64,000 bases of DNA from assembly GCA_963738305.1 (NCBI GenBank), contig CAVTVU010000001.1, forward strand, positions 620,001-684,000, given 5' to 3'. Origin of the DNA: JBBRHQ01 sp963738305 (GTDB lineage: Bacteria; Actinomycetota; Thermoleophilia; Solirubrobacterales; 70-9). Position numbers and translations under genes: made by a program. Shown here piece after piece: positions 26,166 through 34,736 of this stretch. The first letter of the stretch is position 1; each line of letters opens with the position of its first letter. The notes below the pieces were generated by a model, which saw only the letters and a list, made by a program, of their open reading frames with translations, was not told the DNA's origin and made no database searches.

Positions 26166-27065
26166 GGGGCCCCCGCTCCGGCGACAGACCGCTTCGGCAG
26201 CCCGAGCATCTCCCGTGCCTCGGCGACGGTCGCGGCGCGGCGGCCGACATCCTCTGCCATCTGGCGCGCCTTGCCGATCAGCTCGCCGTTCGAGCGGGCC
26301 ATCTCCCCATCGGGCAGGTAGAGGTTGTCCTCGAGCCCGGCGCGGACGTTGCCGCCGAGGACGAGGGAGGCGCCGAGCAGCTTCCACTGGTCGCGGGAGA
26401 TGCCGATCACCTGCCAGGCGTTGGGGCCCTCGGCCCCGCCGGGAACCTGCTCGGACATCAGCGCGACGTTCCGGGCGTTCGGCCGGATGCCGCCGTTGAC
26501 CCCCATGACGAGGGAGATCTGCAGCGGCGGGTCGAGCAGACCCATGTCGATCAGCGGGTCGAGGTTGGCGACGTGGCCGGCATCGAAGCACTCGTGCTCG
26601 GGCTTGATGCCCAGCTCGCGCATGGCTGTCGAGGAACTCGATGATCGTGTCGAAGCTGTTCTCGAAGACCGCCTTGAAGACGAAGTCCTTGCGCCGCCGC
26701 GAGTACTTGGCGTAGTTCATCGAGCTCATGTTGAGCGCGGCGACGTCGGGCTTCAGCTCGCGGAGGTAGGTGATCCGCTTCTCGATCGGCACCCCGATCG
26801 CCCCGGTGGAGTAGTTGACGATCACGTCGTCCACTTCGGCCAGGATCGCCTCGGTGATCGCCCGGAAGTCCTCGATCTCATACGACGGCGTGCCGTCGGG
26901 GGTGCGGGCGTGGATGTGGATCTGGCTGGCCCCCTCCTCGACCGCGCGGCGCGCCTCTGCCGCGTACTCCTCGGGCGTGTAGGGGATCGCCGGGCACTGA
27001 TCCCGGTTGGCGATCGCCCCCGAGATCGAACAGCTGATGATCACCGCGTCCTCGAAGCGGCTCAT
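26162..27065 (-). CDS. Beta-keto acid cleavage enzyme (BKACE, DUF849), one frameshift
   Basis: BKACE enzymes use acetyl-CoA to split a beta-keto acid into acetoacetate and a new acyl-CoA. The zinc-binding histidines are in QIHIHARTPDG (His50, His52), and CSISGAIANRD and CPAIPYTPEEYAAEA match the family start. The C-terminal half (HECFDAGHVANLDPLI; LVMGVNGGI; GGNVRAGLEDNLYLPDG) continues in a second frame. Removing one base near 26627 restores a 300-residue protein of normal length. It overlaps the carboxylase gene by 3 bases. The beta-keto acid is unknown. Confidence 0.88.
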
Positions 27066-28687
27066 ACGGGCATCACCCCGTGCTTCTTCCAGGGCCGCTC
27101 GACGCGCTTGTCTTTGGCCATCCGCAGGGCGCGGACGATCGTCGGGCGGGTCTCGCGGGGATCGATGATGTCGTCGATCGCCGCGTTTCCGGCGGCGATG
27201 TAGGGGTCGATCTGGGCGCGGACCGAGGCCAGCATCGCCTCGCGGGTCGCCTCGGGGTCCTCGGAGGCCTCGATCGCCGAGCGGCCGATGATGTTGACCG
27301 CGCCCTCGGGCCCCATCACCGAGATCTCCGCCCCGGGCCAGGCGACGATCAAGTCGGGCTCGTACGCCTTGCCGCACATCACGTAGTAGCCGGCGCCGTA
27401 GGCCTTCCGCACCACCACGGTCACCTTCGGCACCGTGGCGCGCGAGACGGCGTAGAGCATCTTCGCCCCGTGGCGGATGATCCCGGCGTGCTCGACCTTG
27501 GAGCCGACCATGAAGCCGGGCACGTCCTGGAGGAAGACCAGGGGGATGTTGAAGGCGTCGCAGAGGTTGATGAAGCGCGCCGCCTTGTCGGCGGAATCGT
27601 TGTCGAGGATGCCGGCGAGCTGCTTCGGCTGGTTGGCGACGATCCCCGCCGGGCGCCCACCGAAGCGGGCCAGGCAGGTGATCAGGGTGCGGGCGAAGCG
27701 CGGCTTGAGGTCGAAGTAGGAGCCGTCGTCGACGATCTCCGAGATCACCTCGTACATGTCGTAGGGCTGGCGCGAGGAGTCAGGGACGATCTCCAGCAGG
27801 CGCTCGGAGGCGCGGTCCTCGGGGTCCGAGGTCTCCCGGGTCGGGGGCTTCTGCTCGCAGTTGGAGGGGAAGAAGGAGAGGTAGCTCTTGACCGCCGCGA
27901 TGCACTCCTCGTCGTCTTTGACCTCGAGGTCGCCGACGCCTGACTTGCGGCAGTGGACCTTGGCGCCGCCCAGGTCCTCCATCGAGATCTCCTCGCCGGT
28001 GACCGCCTTCGTCAGGTGCGGCCCGGCAAGGGCCATCGCACCCTGGCCCACGACCATCGGCACGAAGTCCGAAAGGCCGGGGATGTAGGCGGTGCCGGCG
28101 GCGCAGGGGCCGAGCATCGCCGCAACCAGGGGAATCACCCCGGACATCTCGACCTCCTCGCGGAACAGGTGGCCGGAACCGGCGAACAGCGACCCGGCCG
28201 CCTCCTGGATCCGGGCCCCGGCCGAATCGAGCAGCCAGATGAAGGGCATCCTCTTCTGCAGCGCCATCTCGCGCAGGCGGGTGACCTTCAGCTCTCCGGT
28301 CATGCCCATCGAGCCGGCCATCACGGTGAAGTCGTAGGCCGCGACGCAGCAGGGGCGCCCCACGACGTCGCCCCAGCCGGTGATCACCCCGTCGGCCGGC
28401 GCCTCCTTGCCTTCCATGGAGCGCTGGGAGAAGTGTGGGCGACCGTGGATCCCCATCTCGACGAAGGTGCCCTCGTCGACCAGCAGCGCGATCCGCTCTC
28501 GCGCGGTGAGCTTGCCCCGCTCGTGCTGGAGCTCGATCTTCTCGGCGCCTCCGCCGAGCTTCGCGTGCTCACGGCGCTCGTGGAGCTGATCGGTCAGCTC
28601 GCCCAGAGGTGCGGTACCGGGCAGTTTCGCGGGCGCGCCGTTGCCGCCCTCGGCGGCCTTCGCGTCGCTCTGATCCTCAGCGGCCAA
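27062..28687 (-). CDS. Acyl-CoA carboxylase, carboxyltransferase subunit
   Basis: A 541-residue carboxyltransferase of the propionyl-/methylcrotonyl-CoA carboxylase type, which moves CO2 from biotin to an acyl-CoA. GDVVGRPCCVAAYDFTVMAG and LLDSAGARIQEAAGSLF form the N-terminal half. PLVFLQDVPGFMVGSKVEH and KAYGAGYYVMCGKAYEPD form the CoA-binding second half. TTG 28687 is preceded by a strong GGGGGAGG ribosome site. It is the first gene of the catabolic operon. No biotin carboxylase gene is nearby. A free-standing biotin carrier lies at 50984. Confidence 0.9.
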   Translation of the reverse strand: MAAEDQSDAKAAEGGNGAPAKLPGTAPLGELTDQLHERREHAKLGGGAEKIELQHERGKLTARERIALLVDEGTFVEMGIHGRPHFSQRSMEGKEAPADGVITGWGDVVGRPCCVAAYDFTVMAGSMGMTGELKVTRLREMALQKRMPFIWLLDSAGARIQEAAGSLFAGSGHLFREEVEMSGVIPLVAAMLGPCAAGTAYIPGLSDFVPMVVGQGAMALAGPHLTKAVTGEEISMEDLGGAKVHCRKSGVGDLEVKDDEECIAAVKSYLSFFPSNCEQKPPTRETSDPEDRASERLLEIVPDSSRQPYDMYEVISEIVDDGSYFDLKPRFARTLITCLARFGGRPAGIVANQPKQLAGILDNDSADKAARFINLCDAFNIPLVFLQDVPGFMVGSKVEHAGIIRHGAKMLYAVSRATVPKVTVVVRKAYGAGYYVMCGKAYEPDLIVAWPGAEISVMGPEGAVNIIGRSAIEASEDPEATREAMLASVRAQIDPYIAAGNAAIDDIIDPRETRPTIVRALRMAKDKRVERPWKKHGVMPV

Positions 28688-28726
28688 GCTACCTCCCCCA
28701 GGTGTGATCGATACGGAGTTCGTTCG

Positions 28727-28732
28727 TAGTCT
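28727..28732 (+). promoter_or_regulatory. Candidate -10 box (TAGTCT), leaderless
   Basis: TAGTCT ends 7 bases before the ATG at 28740, with no Shine-Dalgarno sequence. It lies in the short divergent region shared with the carboxylase operon. Confidence 0.45.
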
Positions 28733-28739
28733 GACCGGG

Positions 28740-29204
28740 ATGCACGCCGTCCTCTCGATCCTGCTGTTCGCCATGCTGCTGTGCGGCTGCGGGAGCGGCG
28801 ACTCGAGCACCGAGACCGGCGGCTCGAGCTCCGAGAGCGAGAACGGGCAGGGCGTCGAGCTGACCTACCGTCGCTCCGGCGGATTCGCCCCGATCGACGA
28901 GACGCTGCGGATCCATCGCACGGGGGCGGCGACGCTCACCGAGGGTCGCACGGCGGGCGCGATCCGGGTGAAAAGGATCGAGCTCGGACCCGCACAGCGG
29001 CGCCGGCTGGCGGCAACGCTGAAGCGCGTTCACTTCGACGAGCTCGATGGCAGAAGCCCGAGCGGGTGCACCGACTGCTTCGTCTATGAGCTGGCGACGC
29101 CCGCCAACGCGCTGCGTTTCGACCAGGCGGCCATCCCGCGGGCGTTGAGGCCGGTCATCGCCCGGCTCGACGCGATCGTCGCGGCCCACCGGCCCGGGGG
29201 CTGA
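28740..29204 (+). CDS. Putative lipoprotein of unknown function
   Basis: The 154-residue protein starts MHAVLSILLFAMLLCGCGSG, a lipoprotein signal with LLCGC as lipobox. A Ser/Thr/Glu-rich linker follows, then a compact domain (VELTYRRSGGFAPIDETLRI, TLKRVHFDEL, and CTDCFVYELATP) with a CTDC pair. I do not recognise the family. ATG 28740 is preferred over the upstream start because it begins exactly at the signal peptide. It is divergent from the acyl-CoA carboxylase operon and convergent with an enoyl-CoA hydratase gene. Confidence 0.7.
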   Translation: MHAVLSILLFAMLLCGCGSGDSSTETGGSSSESENGQGVELTYRRSGGFAPIDETLRIHRTGAATLTEGRTAGAIRVKRIELGPAQRRRLAATLKRVHFDELDGRSPSGCTDCFVYELATPANALRFDQAAIPRALRPVIARLDAIVAAHRPGG

Positions 29205-29212
29205 GCGGCTCA

Positions 29213-29995
29213 TCATCTGCCCTTCCACTCCGGCTCGCGCTTCTCGAAGAATGCCTTGACGCCCTCGACCGCGTCCTCGGTCGAGAGCTCAATCGCAAGT
29301 TGGGCGCGCAGGTAGTCGAGGGCCTCAACGATCGGCATGTCCATCTGGCGCCAGATCGCGTCCTTGCCGAGCCGCATCACCAGCGGCGACTTCGCGGCCA
29401 GCTTCCCCGCCCACGCCGCGACCGAGTCGTCGACGTCGTCGGCCGGGACGACCAGGTTGACGATGCCGGCCTCACGGGCCTCCTCGGCGGTCATCCGCTC
29501 GCCCAGGAGCATCATCTCGGTCGCCTTCTTGCGCGGCACGTTGCGATAGATCAGCGCCATGATCATGAAGGGGAAAAGCCCGACGTTGATCTCGGGCGTG
29601 CCGAAGGTCGCGGCCTCGGAGGCGACGATGAGATCGCAGGCGAGGGCGATGCCCAGCGAGCCGGCGAGCACGTGCCCCTTGGCGGCGACGATCGAGGGCT
29701 TGCCCAGCTCCCCAAGCGTGCGGAAGACCTCGACGAACTTCTCGGCCCCGATGTGCTTGTGGACGGTGGGCATGTCCCCCCCGAAGGCGGCGAGGTTGCC
29801 GCCGGCCGAGAAGACCTTCTCGTGCGATGAGCCGAGGACGACCACACGCACCGAGTCGTCCTCGCGCGCCTCGCGCAGCGCCCCGAGCAGGTCACTGAGC
29901 AGTTCGTCGGAGAGGGCGTTGCGAGTTTCGGGATCGTCGAGCGTGACGGTCGCGACGTTCCCCTCAACCTCGTAGCGGACCTTCTCGTAGGCCAT
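29213..29995 (-). CDS. Enoyl-CoA hydratase/isomerase family protein
   Basis: A crotonase-fold protein of 260 residues. The oxyanion-hole segments are FSAGGNLAAFGG and KGHVLAGSLGIALACDL. The second catalytic position falls in TFGTPEINVGLFPF, with a glutamate present. It would hydrate or isomerise an unsaturated acyl-CoA in beta-oxidation. MAYEKVRYEVEG begins at 29995, favoured over an earlier ATG for family fit. It is divergent from an acyl-CoA dehydrogenase, which carries out the preceding chemical step. A paired AGTAGCA inverted repeat lies between the two. Confidence 0.9.
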   Translation of the reverse strand: MAYEKVRYEVEGNVATVTLDDPETRNALSDELLSDLLGALREAREDDSVRVVVLGSSHEKVFSAGGNLAAFGGDMPTVHKHIGAEKFVEVFRTLGELGKPSIVAAKGHVLAGSLGIALACDLIVASEAATFGTPEINVGLFPFMIMALIYRNVPRKKATEMMLLGERMTAEEAREAGIVNLVVPADDVDDSVAAWAGKLAAKSPLVMRLGKDAIWRQMDMPIVEALDYLRAQLAIELSTEDAVEGVKAFFEKREPEWKGR

Positions 29996-30005
29996 CTCCG
30001 CGCAG

Positions 30006-30036
30006 AGTAGCATTGATGAAAGTAGGAAGTGCTACT
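30006..30036. promoter_or_regulatory. Inverted repeat between divergent crotonase and acyl-CoA dehydrogenase genes
   Basis: AGTAGCA (30006-30012) and TGCTACT (30030-30036) are perfect inverted repeats 17 bases apart, with TT and AA next to the inner ends. The placement, between divergent beta-oxidation genes, suits a shared regulator site. Confidence 0.45.
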
Positions 30037-30112
30037 GTCCACTTTGCCCGGTCGGATCAACAGCTCGCGCCGGGCGAGAGCGAACCGATCCCCCGAGCAG
30101 AGGAGAGCAGCT

Positions 30113-31330
30113 GTGGCGACCGCGACGACCAACGGCACCTCGGTGATCAAGCCCGACTTCGAGTCGGGCCGCAAGCACTTCATCTTCACCCAGGAGCACG
30201 AGGACCTGCGCGAGTCGCTGACCTCGTGGGTGAGGAAGGAGCTCTACCCCCACCGCAACGAGTGGGAGGACACCTACTGGCCGAGCGAGGTCATGAAGCG
30301 GGCCGGGGACCTCGGCTTTCTCGGCCTCTGCTTCCCCGAGTCCTACGGCGGCCAGGGCGGTGACTACTTCTATTCGCTGGTGCGGGCCGAGTCGATGAGC
30401 TACTCGGGCTCGGGCGGGACAAACATGGGATTCGCGGTGCAGACCGACATGGTTCTGCCCCCGATCCACCTGCTCGGCACAGAGGAGCAGAAGCAGCGCT
30501 ACCTGCCGGCCGGGATCAAGGGCGAGAAGATCGGGTGCCTGGGGATCACCGAGCCCGGAGCCGGCTCCGACGTCGCGGGGATTCGCACCACGGCGATCCG
30601 CGACGGCGACGAGTACGTGATCAACGGATCGAAGACGTTCATCACCAACGGGCCGCGGGCGGACTTCATCGTCCTCGTCGCCAAGACCGACCCCGAGGCT
30701 CGCCACGAGGGGATCACCCTGTTCATCGTCGACCTGCGCGACGAAAGCGGCGAGAAGGTCCCGGGCTTCACCGTCTCCGCCGAGCTGGAGAAGATGGGAA
30801 TGCACGCGTCCGACACCGGCGAGCTGGCCTTCGAGGACGTCCGCGTCCCGGCCGACGCCGTGCTTGGCGAGATCGGCAAGGGCTTCTACCACATCAGCTG
30901 GGAGCTCCAGGGCGAGCGCCTGGTCGCCGCCGCCGGCTGCCACGCCGGGGCGGAGCGGATGATCGAGCGGACCCTCGAGTACGCGAAGGAGCGCGAGGCG
31001 TTCGGGCGCCCGATCGGCAAGTTCCAGGCGATCCGCCACAAGTTCGCCGAGATGGCGACCAAGACCGAGGCGGCGAAGCAGTTCACCTACTCGACCGCCT
31101 GGCGCTTCGCCAACGGCGAGTACCCGGTGCGCGAGATCACCCAGGCGAAGCTGTTCTCCTCGCGCGTCGCCTGCGAGGTCGCCGACGAGTGCATCCAGAT
31201 CCTCGGCGGCTACGGCTACATGAAGGAGTACGAGCTGGAGCGCTCCTACCGCGACGTTCGCCTGAACCGGATCGGGGCCGGGACCGACGAGATCATGCTC
31301 GACGTGATCGGCCGCTCCTACGGGCTCTAG
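30113..31330 (+). CDS. Acyl-CoA dehydrogenase
   Basis: An FAD-dependent acyl-CoA dehydrogenase of 405 residues that makes the first double bond in beta-oxidation. Signatures are GCLGITEPGAGSDVAGIRT and QILGGYGYMKEYELERSYRD, where the glutamate before R is the usual catalytic base. The FAD-binding segment AFGRPIGKFQAIRHK is present. The GTG start has an AGGAG ribosome site. A 14-bp hairpin follows the gene. It is divergent from the crotonase gene. Confidence 0.93.
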   Translation: MATATTNGTSVIKPDFESGRKHFIFTQEHEDLRESLTSWVRKELYPHRNEWEDTYWPSEVMKRAGDLGFLGLCFPESYGGQGGDYFYSLVRAESMSYSGSGGTNMGFAVQTDMVLPPIHLLGTEEQKQRYLPAGIKGEKIGCLGITEPGAGSDVAGIRTTAIRDGDEYVINGSKTFITNGPRADFIVLVAKTDPEARHEGITLFIVDLRDESGEKVPGFTVSAELEKMGMHASDTGELAFEDVRVPADAVLGEIGKGFYHISWELQGERLVAAAGCHAGAERMIERTLEYAKEREAFGRPIGKFQAIRHKFAEMATKTEAAKQFTYSTAWRFANGEYPVREITQAKLFSSRVACEVADECIQILGGYGYMKEYELERSYRDVRLNRIGAGTDEIMLDVIGRSYGL

Positions 31331-31375
31331 CGTCTCAGACAGGCTTGGGGACACCTTCCACGTTGGCGCCACCCC

Positions 31376-31425
31376 AGACGTGGGACCTTTCAACCTCGTA
31401 TGCCGCGGCTCAAAGGCCCACGTCT
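31376..31425 (+). terminator. Hairpin terminator after acyl-CoA dehydrogenase 1
   Basis: AGACGTGGG plus CCTTT (31376-31390, with one bulged A) pairs with AAAGG plus CCCACGTCT (31412-31425), giving 14 pairs and a 21-base loop. It ends with CTTTC, a weak T-run. Confidence 0.6.
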
Positions 31426-31491
31426 TTCAATGCCTGACACGATGTTGAGATCTGTGCAGATGTGTGACCACTTCGTAATGGAGTAGTTGCG

Positions 31492-31956
31492 ATGGCCGAG
31501 TTGCTCGACCACGTCCGCTCCTACTACGAGGCCCTCAACACAGGCGACGCAGAGCGCGTCACGGCGCACTTCACCGAGGACGCGGTCCATTACTACACCC
31601 GCCTCGGCCCGCACGAGGGCGGCAAGACCATCGGTGAGTACGCCGCCTTCGCGGTGGCCAACATCGACGGGCAGTGGTACCTAGAGCACGGCATCGAAGC
31701 CGACGGCGAGGTGGTGATCGAGTGGACGATGACCTGGCGCGACCCGAAATCCGCGGAGCAGCGCCTAGATCGCGGCACCGAGTGGTTCGTCTTCCGCGAC
31801 GGACTGATCCGCGAGGTCCGCGCCTACCATCACGGCGGCCGCAAGAACCCGCAGGGTGACCTGCTCGGCTTCGACCACGCCGGACGCGGCCACACGATGA
31901 TGAAGGACTGGCGGGCGCCGCACGGCCCGAGCGGGAACGAGGGCGGCGGCGGTTGA
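31492..31956 (+). CDS. SnoaL-like/NTF2-fold protein
   Basis: A 154-residue protein with an NTF2/SnoaL-type cone fold. The first helix is VRSYYEALNTGDAERVTAHF, followed by TEDAVHYYTRLGPHEGGKTI and WTMTWRDPKS, with WFVFRDGLIREVRAYHH at the end of the core. Such proteins bind or isomerise small hydrophobic compounds. It sits between two acyl-CoA dehydrogenase genes, 22 bases before the second, so it probably serves the same pathway. A tail rich in Gly is added. Confidence 0.8.
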   Translation: MAELLDHVRSYYEALNTGDAERVTAHFTEDAVHYYTRLGPHEGGKTIGEYAAFAVANIDGQWYLEHGIEADGEVVIEWTMTWRDPKSAEQRLDRGTEWFVFRDGLIREVRAYHHGGRKNPQGDLLGFDHAGRGHTMMKDWRAPHGPSGNEGGGG

Positions 31957-31978
31957 GCGAGGGATTCGGCCAGGCGCG

Positions 31979-33157
31979 ATGAGCGTGATCCGCGACAGCG
32001 GCGCCCGCGCCGTGCTGCCCCCCTTCGGCGAGGAGCACGAGGAGCTGCGCGAGACGGTGCGGCGCTTCGTCGCCGCCGAGATCGCGCCAAACGTGCCCGA
32101 ATGGGAGGAGGCCCGCGAGTTCCCGCGCGAGCTGTTCAACCGCTGCGGGGAGCTGGGCTTCCTCGGGCTGAAGTTTCCTGAGGAGTACGGCGGCCAGGGC
32201 GGAACCCACCTCCACGACGCAGTCTGGGTGGAGGAGCTGGCCCGCTCGGGCGCCTCGGGCGGGGTCGGGGCCGGCCTCAACGCGCACGCCTCGATCGCGA
32301 TGCCGCCGGTCTTCAATTTCGGCAGCGAGGAGCAGCGCCAGCGCTGGATCGTCCCCGGGATCCGCGGCGAGAAGGTTGGGGCGCTGGGGATCACCGAGCC
32401 GGGAGCGGGCTCCGACGTCGCCGGAATCCGCACCCACGCGCGCCGGGTCGAGGGCGGCTACGTCGTCAACGGCGCCAAGACCTTCATCACCAACGGGGTA
32501 CGCGCCGACTTCCTGGTCTGCGCCTGCAGGACGACCGAGGAAGGCGGGCACGGCGGCATCTCCTTCCTGGTGCTGGAGCGAGAGATGCCGGGCTATGAGG
32601 TCACGCAGAAGCTGGAGAAGCTGGGCTGGCACTCATCCGACACGGGCGAGCTCTCCTTCACCGACGTCGAGGTGCCGGCGGAGAACCTGCTCGGCACCGA
32701 GAACGGCGGCTTCGCCCTGATCATGGCCAACTTCGCCTGGGAGCGGCTGCTGATGGCGATCGGCGCGATCGGCGCGATGCAGCGGGTGATCGAGACGACG
32801 ATTGCCTATGCCGGCGAGCGGGAGGCGTTCGGGAGGCCGATCGGCTCCTTCCAGGCGATCCGTCACAAGGTGGCCGAGATGGCGACCAGCACCGAGGCCT
32901 CCCGCGCCCTCACCTACAACGCACTGCGCCTCTTCCACGAGGGCCAGGACTGCATCCGCGAGGTGACGATGGCCAAGCTGCTCACCCAGCGCGCCCTGGT
33001 CGAGATCTGCGACGAGGCACTCCAGATCCATGGCGGCTACGGCTACATGCGCGAGTACGGGATCGAGCGCGCCCTGCGCGACGCCCGCCTCGGTCCGATC
33101 GGCGGCGGCACCGACGAGATCATGAAGGAGATCCTCGGCAAGCAGATGGGGTTGTAG
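31979..33157 (+). CDS. Acyl-CoA dehydrogenase whose 3' end is an insertion site
   Basis: A second acyl-CoA dehydrogenase of 392 residues, with GALGITEPGAGSDVAGIRTH, the FAD-site AFGRPIGSFQAIRHK and IHGGYGYMREYGIERALRD carrying the catalytic glutamate. It is clearly intact. Its last 12 codons (MKEILGKQMGL and the stop) are repeated at 35383-35418 and 36012-36047. Integration here keeps the reading frame and stop codon. It follows the NTF2-fold gene by 22 bases, so the two are co-transcribed. Confidence 0.93.
   Translation: MSVIRDSGARAVLPPFGEEHEELRETVRRFVAAEIAPNVPEWEEAREFPRELFNRCGELGFLGLKFPEEYGGQGGTHLHDAVWVEELARSGASGGVGAGLNAHASIAMPPVFNFGSEEQRQRWIVPGIRGEKVGALGITEPGAGSDVAGIRTHARRVEGGYVVNGAKTFITNGVRADFLVCACRTTEEGGHGGISFLVLEREMPGYEVTQKLEKLGWHSSDTGELSFTDVEVPAENLLGTENGGFALIMANFAWERLLMAIGAIGAMQRVIETTIAYAGEREAFGRPIGSFQAIRHKVAEMATSTEASRALTYNALRLFHEGQDCIREVTMAKLLTQRALVEICDEALQIHGGYGYMREYGIERALRDARLGPIGGGTDEIMKEILGKQMGL
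33122..33157 (+). repeat. Attachment-site repeat, copy A (in the intact gene)
   Basis: The last 12 codons of the acyl-CoA dehydrogenase. Sequence ATGAAGGAGATCCTC starts the copy and GTTGTAG ends it. Confidence 0.8.
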
Positions 33158-33204
33158 GGATTTGCAGGGGTTTCTGAGTCTTGCTCCACCGATCGGCGCT
33201 AGGC

Positions 33205-33224
33205 GGACACAATCCGGACACATC
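33205..33224. repeat. GGACACA repeat, copy 1
   Basis: GGACACAATCCGGACACATC is two direct GGACACA units 4 bases apart. It lies 47 bases from attachment copy A and inside the recombinase frame. Further copies are at 34345, 34671, 35246 and 35875. Confidence 0.65.
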
Positions 33225-34341
33225 GGCTCGTGCCTGGCGGATCGTTTCCTCGGCTGATACGCGCTCGGTCTGATCGAACTCGTCGAAGACGTGCGCATAG
33301 ACGTCGAGCGTCATCGTCGGCGAGTGCCCGGCCTGGCGGGCGACGTCAACGACGCTCCGGCCCTCATGGATCAGCAGGGAGACGAAGCTGTGGCGCAGGT
33401 CGTAGGGCCGCGACGCTGGTCGAGGCCCATGGCGCGGCAGGCCGGCGTCCATGCATCGCGATGCCAGGTCTGCCAGGCGCGGTCGTTCCAGACGCCGCCC
33501 TGGAGGTTGGGAAAGACGAGCGCCATCAACTTCGGGCCGCCCACAGGCCAGACGCCACTCGGTGAGGTCGAGCGAGGAGCGGAGCGAGCAGCCGAACGGT
33601 GCGCGACTGGCTCGTCTTGGTCGCCTTGACGCCGCCCTGTCCGTCTGAGGCCGTCTCGATCAGCAAGGTACGCTCGCGCACGTTGCCCCATCGCAAGGCC
33701 AGTACTTCCTGCGGACGCAGGCCGGCGTAAGCGAGGACGCTGATCAGCGTCGCGTCGCGGTGCGCCGTGCGCTGCGTCTCGTGCCGGCCGCCGCCCGCAG
33801 CCGCTCGACGGCAACGGGTGTGAGCGGCCGCACCTCCCGCAGGCGGCGGACCTTTGGCTTGCGGACCAACTTGACCGGGTTGTGAGCGATCCGCCGCCAC
33901 TCGACGGCTCGTTGCAGGACGCCTTGGAGCAGCGCCATCGCTCGATAAATCGTCGGTTGACCGACCTCGGCCTGGTTAAGAGCCGCCCGGAAGCGCTCGA
34001 GCTCCTCAGGGGTGATCGCATTGGAGCCTCATCGCGCCGAGTCGCGGCAGTATGTGGCGATCCCAGAGCCCCGCGTAGCTTCGGAGGGTCCGCGGACTCA
34101 GGTTGGCCAAGGCGTAGAGGCGCCACCATTCTTCCCCGAAGTCCGCGAGCGTCTCCTTTCCCGCCCTGAGCAGATCCAGCTCGCCGGTACGTTTGCGTCG
34201 CACGATTTCGGCTTCGAACGCTTCAGCATCCCGCTTGAGGCCCACGACCTTGGACCGCTCACGGCCCAGTTCGTCGCGCCACCGGACTCGCCAGACCGCT
34301 CCGCTCTCCCGCTTTACCTTTTCGACGCTCATTCAGTGCCA

Positions 34342-34379
34342 CCGGATGTGTCCGTTTTGTGTCCGCCCTTTCACCAGGT
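34342..34379. repeat. 38-bp inverted repeat, left arm (contains GGACACA copy 2)
   Basis: This 38-base stretch (starts CCGGATGTGTCCG, ends TTTCACCAGGT) is the exact reverse complement of 34656-34693. It lies just upstream of the recombinase start. Confidence 0.75.
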
Positions 34380-34655
34380 CAAATCGAGGGCGCGACTGCG
34401 TGGTGCCTGGAAGTACACGACCTCGTTCTCTCGAAGTGCACAAGAGGCCTGGGTCGCGACTGGGACTATGTGCAGGAAGCACTTAACGCGGGGCTGGTCA
34501 ACCTTGGCGAACTCGTCCGGCGAGTGGGAGATCTGCCGATCGACGCCGGATCCCAGCGCCGCGTGCGAGCGATGCTGGACGGGATTGAACGCAAACTCGG
34601 ACTCGACGATCCAGCTCAGCGTCCCCAAGGCCAAGCCGTAAGAAGCTCTCCATCT
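34380..34655 (+). pseudogene. C-terminal fragment of a DUF6036/AbiEii-like nucleotidyltransferase
   Basis: The plus frame reads ATAWCLEVHDLVLSKCTRGL, then GRDWDYVQEALNAGLVNLGE and LVRRVGDLPID, which is the C-terminal half of DUF6036-type nucleotidyltransferases related to AbiEii toxins. The N-terminal nucleotidyltransferase motif is absent. The fragment occupies precisely the interval between the two 38-bp inverted repeats. Chance frames extend through both repeats. It is likely a remnant, perhaps captured between repeats, and no antitoxin gene is present. Confidence 0.55.
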
Positions 34656-34693
34656 ACCTGGTGAAAGGGCGGACACAAAACGGACACATCCGG
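34656..34693. repeat. 38-bp inverted repeat, right arm (contains GGACACA copy 3)
   Basis: The exact reverse complement of 34342-34379. The GGACACA units are at 34671-34690 (GGACACAAAACGGACACATC). Confidence 0.75.
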
Positions 34694-34736
34694 ATTGGCA
34701 CGCGCGATACCCGCAAAGCGGAAGCGGGGGGCCGGA

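Larger units (their letters stand above)
33120..34332 (-). pseudogene. Tyrosine recombinase/integrase, frame-broken
   Basis: The reading frame starts at 34332 (MSVEKVKRESGAVWRVRWRD), with the SAM-like DNA-binding domain to about 34020. The catalytic domain follows in pieces: LAYAGLRPQEVLALRW (first Arg), PYDLRHSFVSLL (Arg/His), GHSPTMTLDVYAHVF (His, and the Tyr nucleophile). Frame changes occur near 34020, 33765, 33545 and 33420; the first is a one-base insertion. All key residues survive, so the breaks may be sequencing error, or slight decay. The total is about 400 residues, normal for the family. The frame runs through a GGACACA repeat and ends inside the host gene's attachment site. Confidence 0.78.

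Noticed and set aside
33371..34129. Independent gene on the minus strand inside the recombinase
   Set aside because: Parts of this frame are recombinase sequence displaced by indels; the rest is out of frame and low-complexity.
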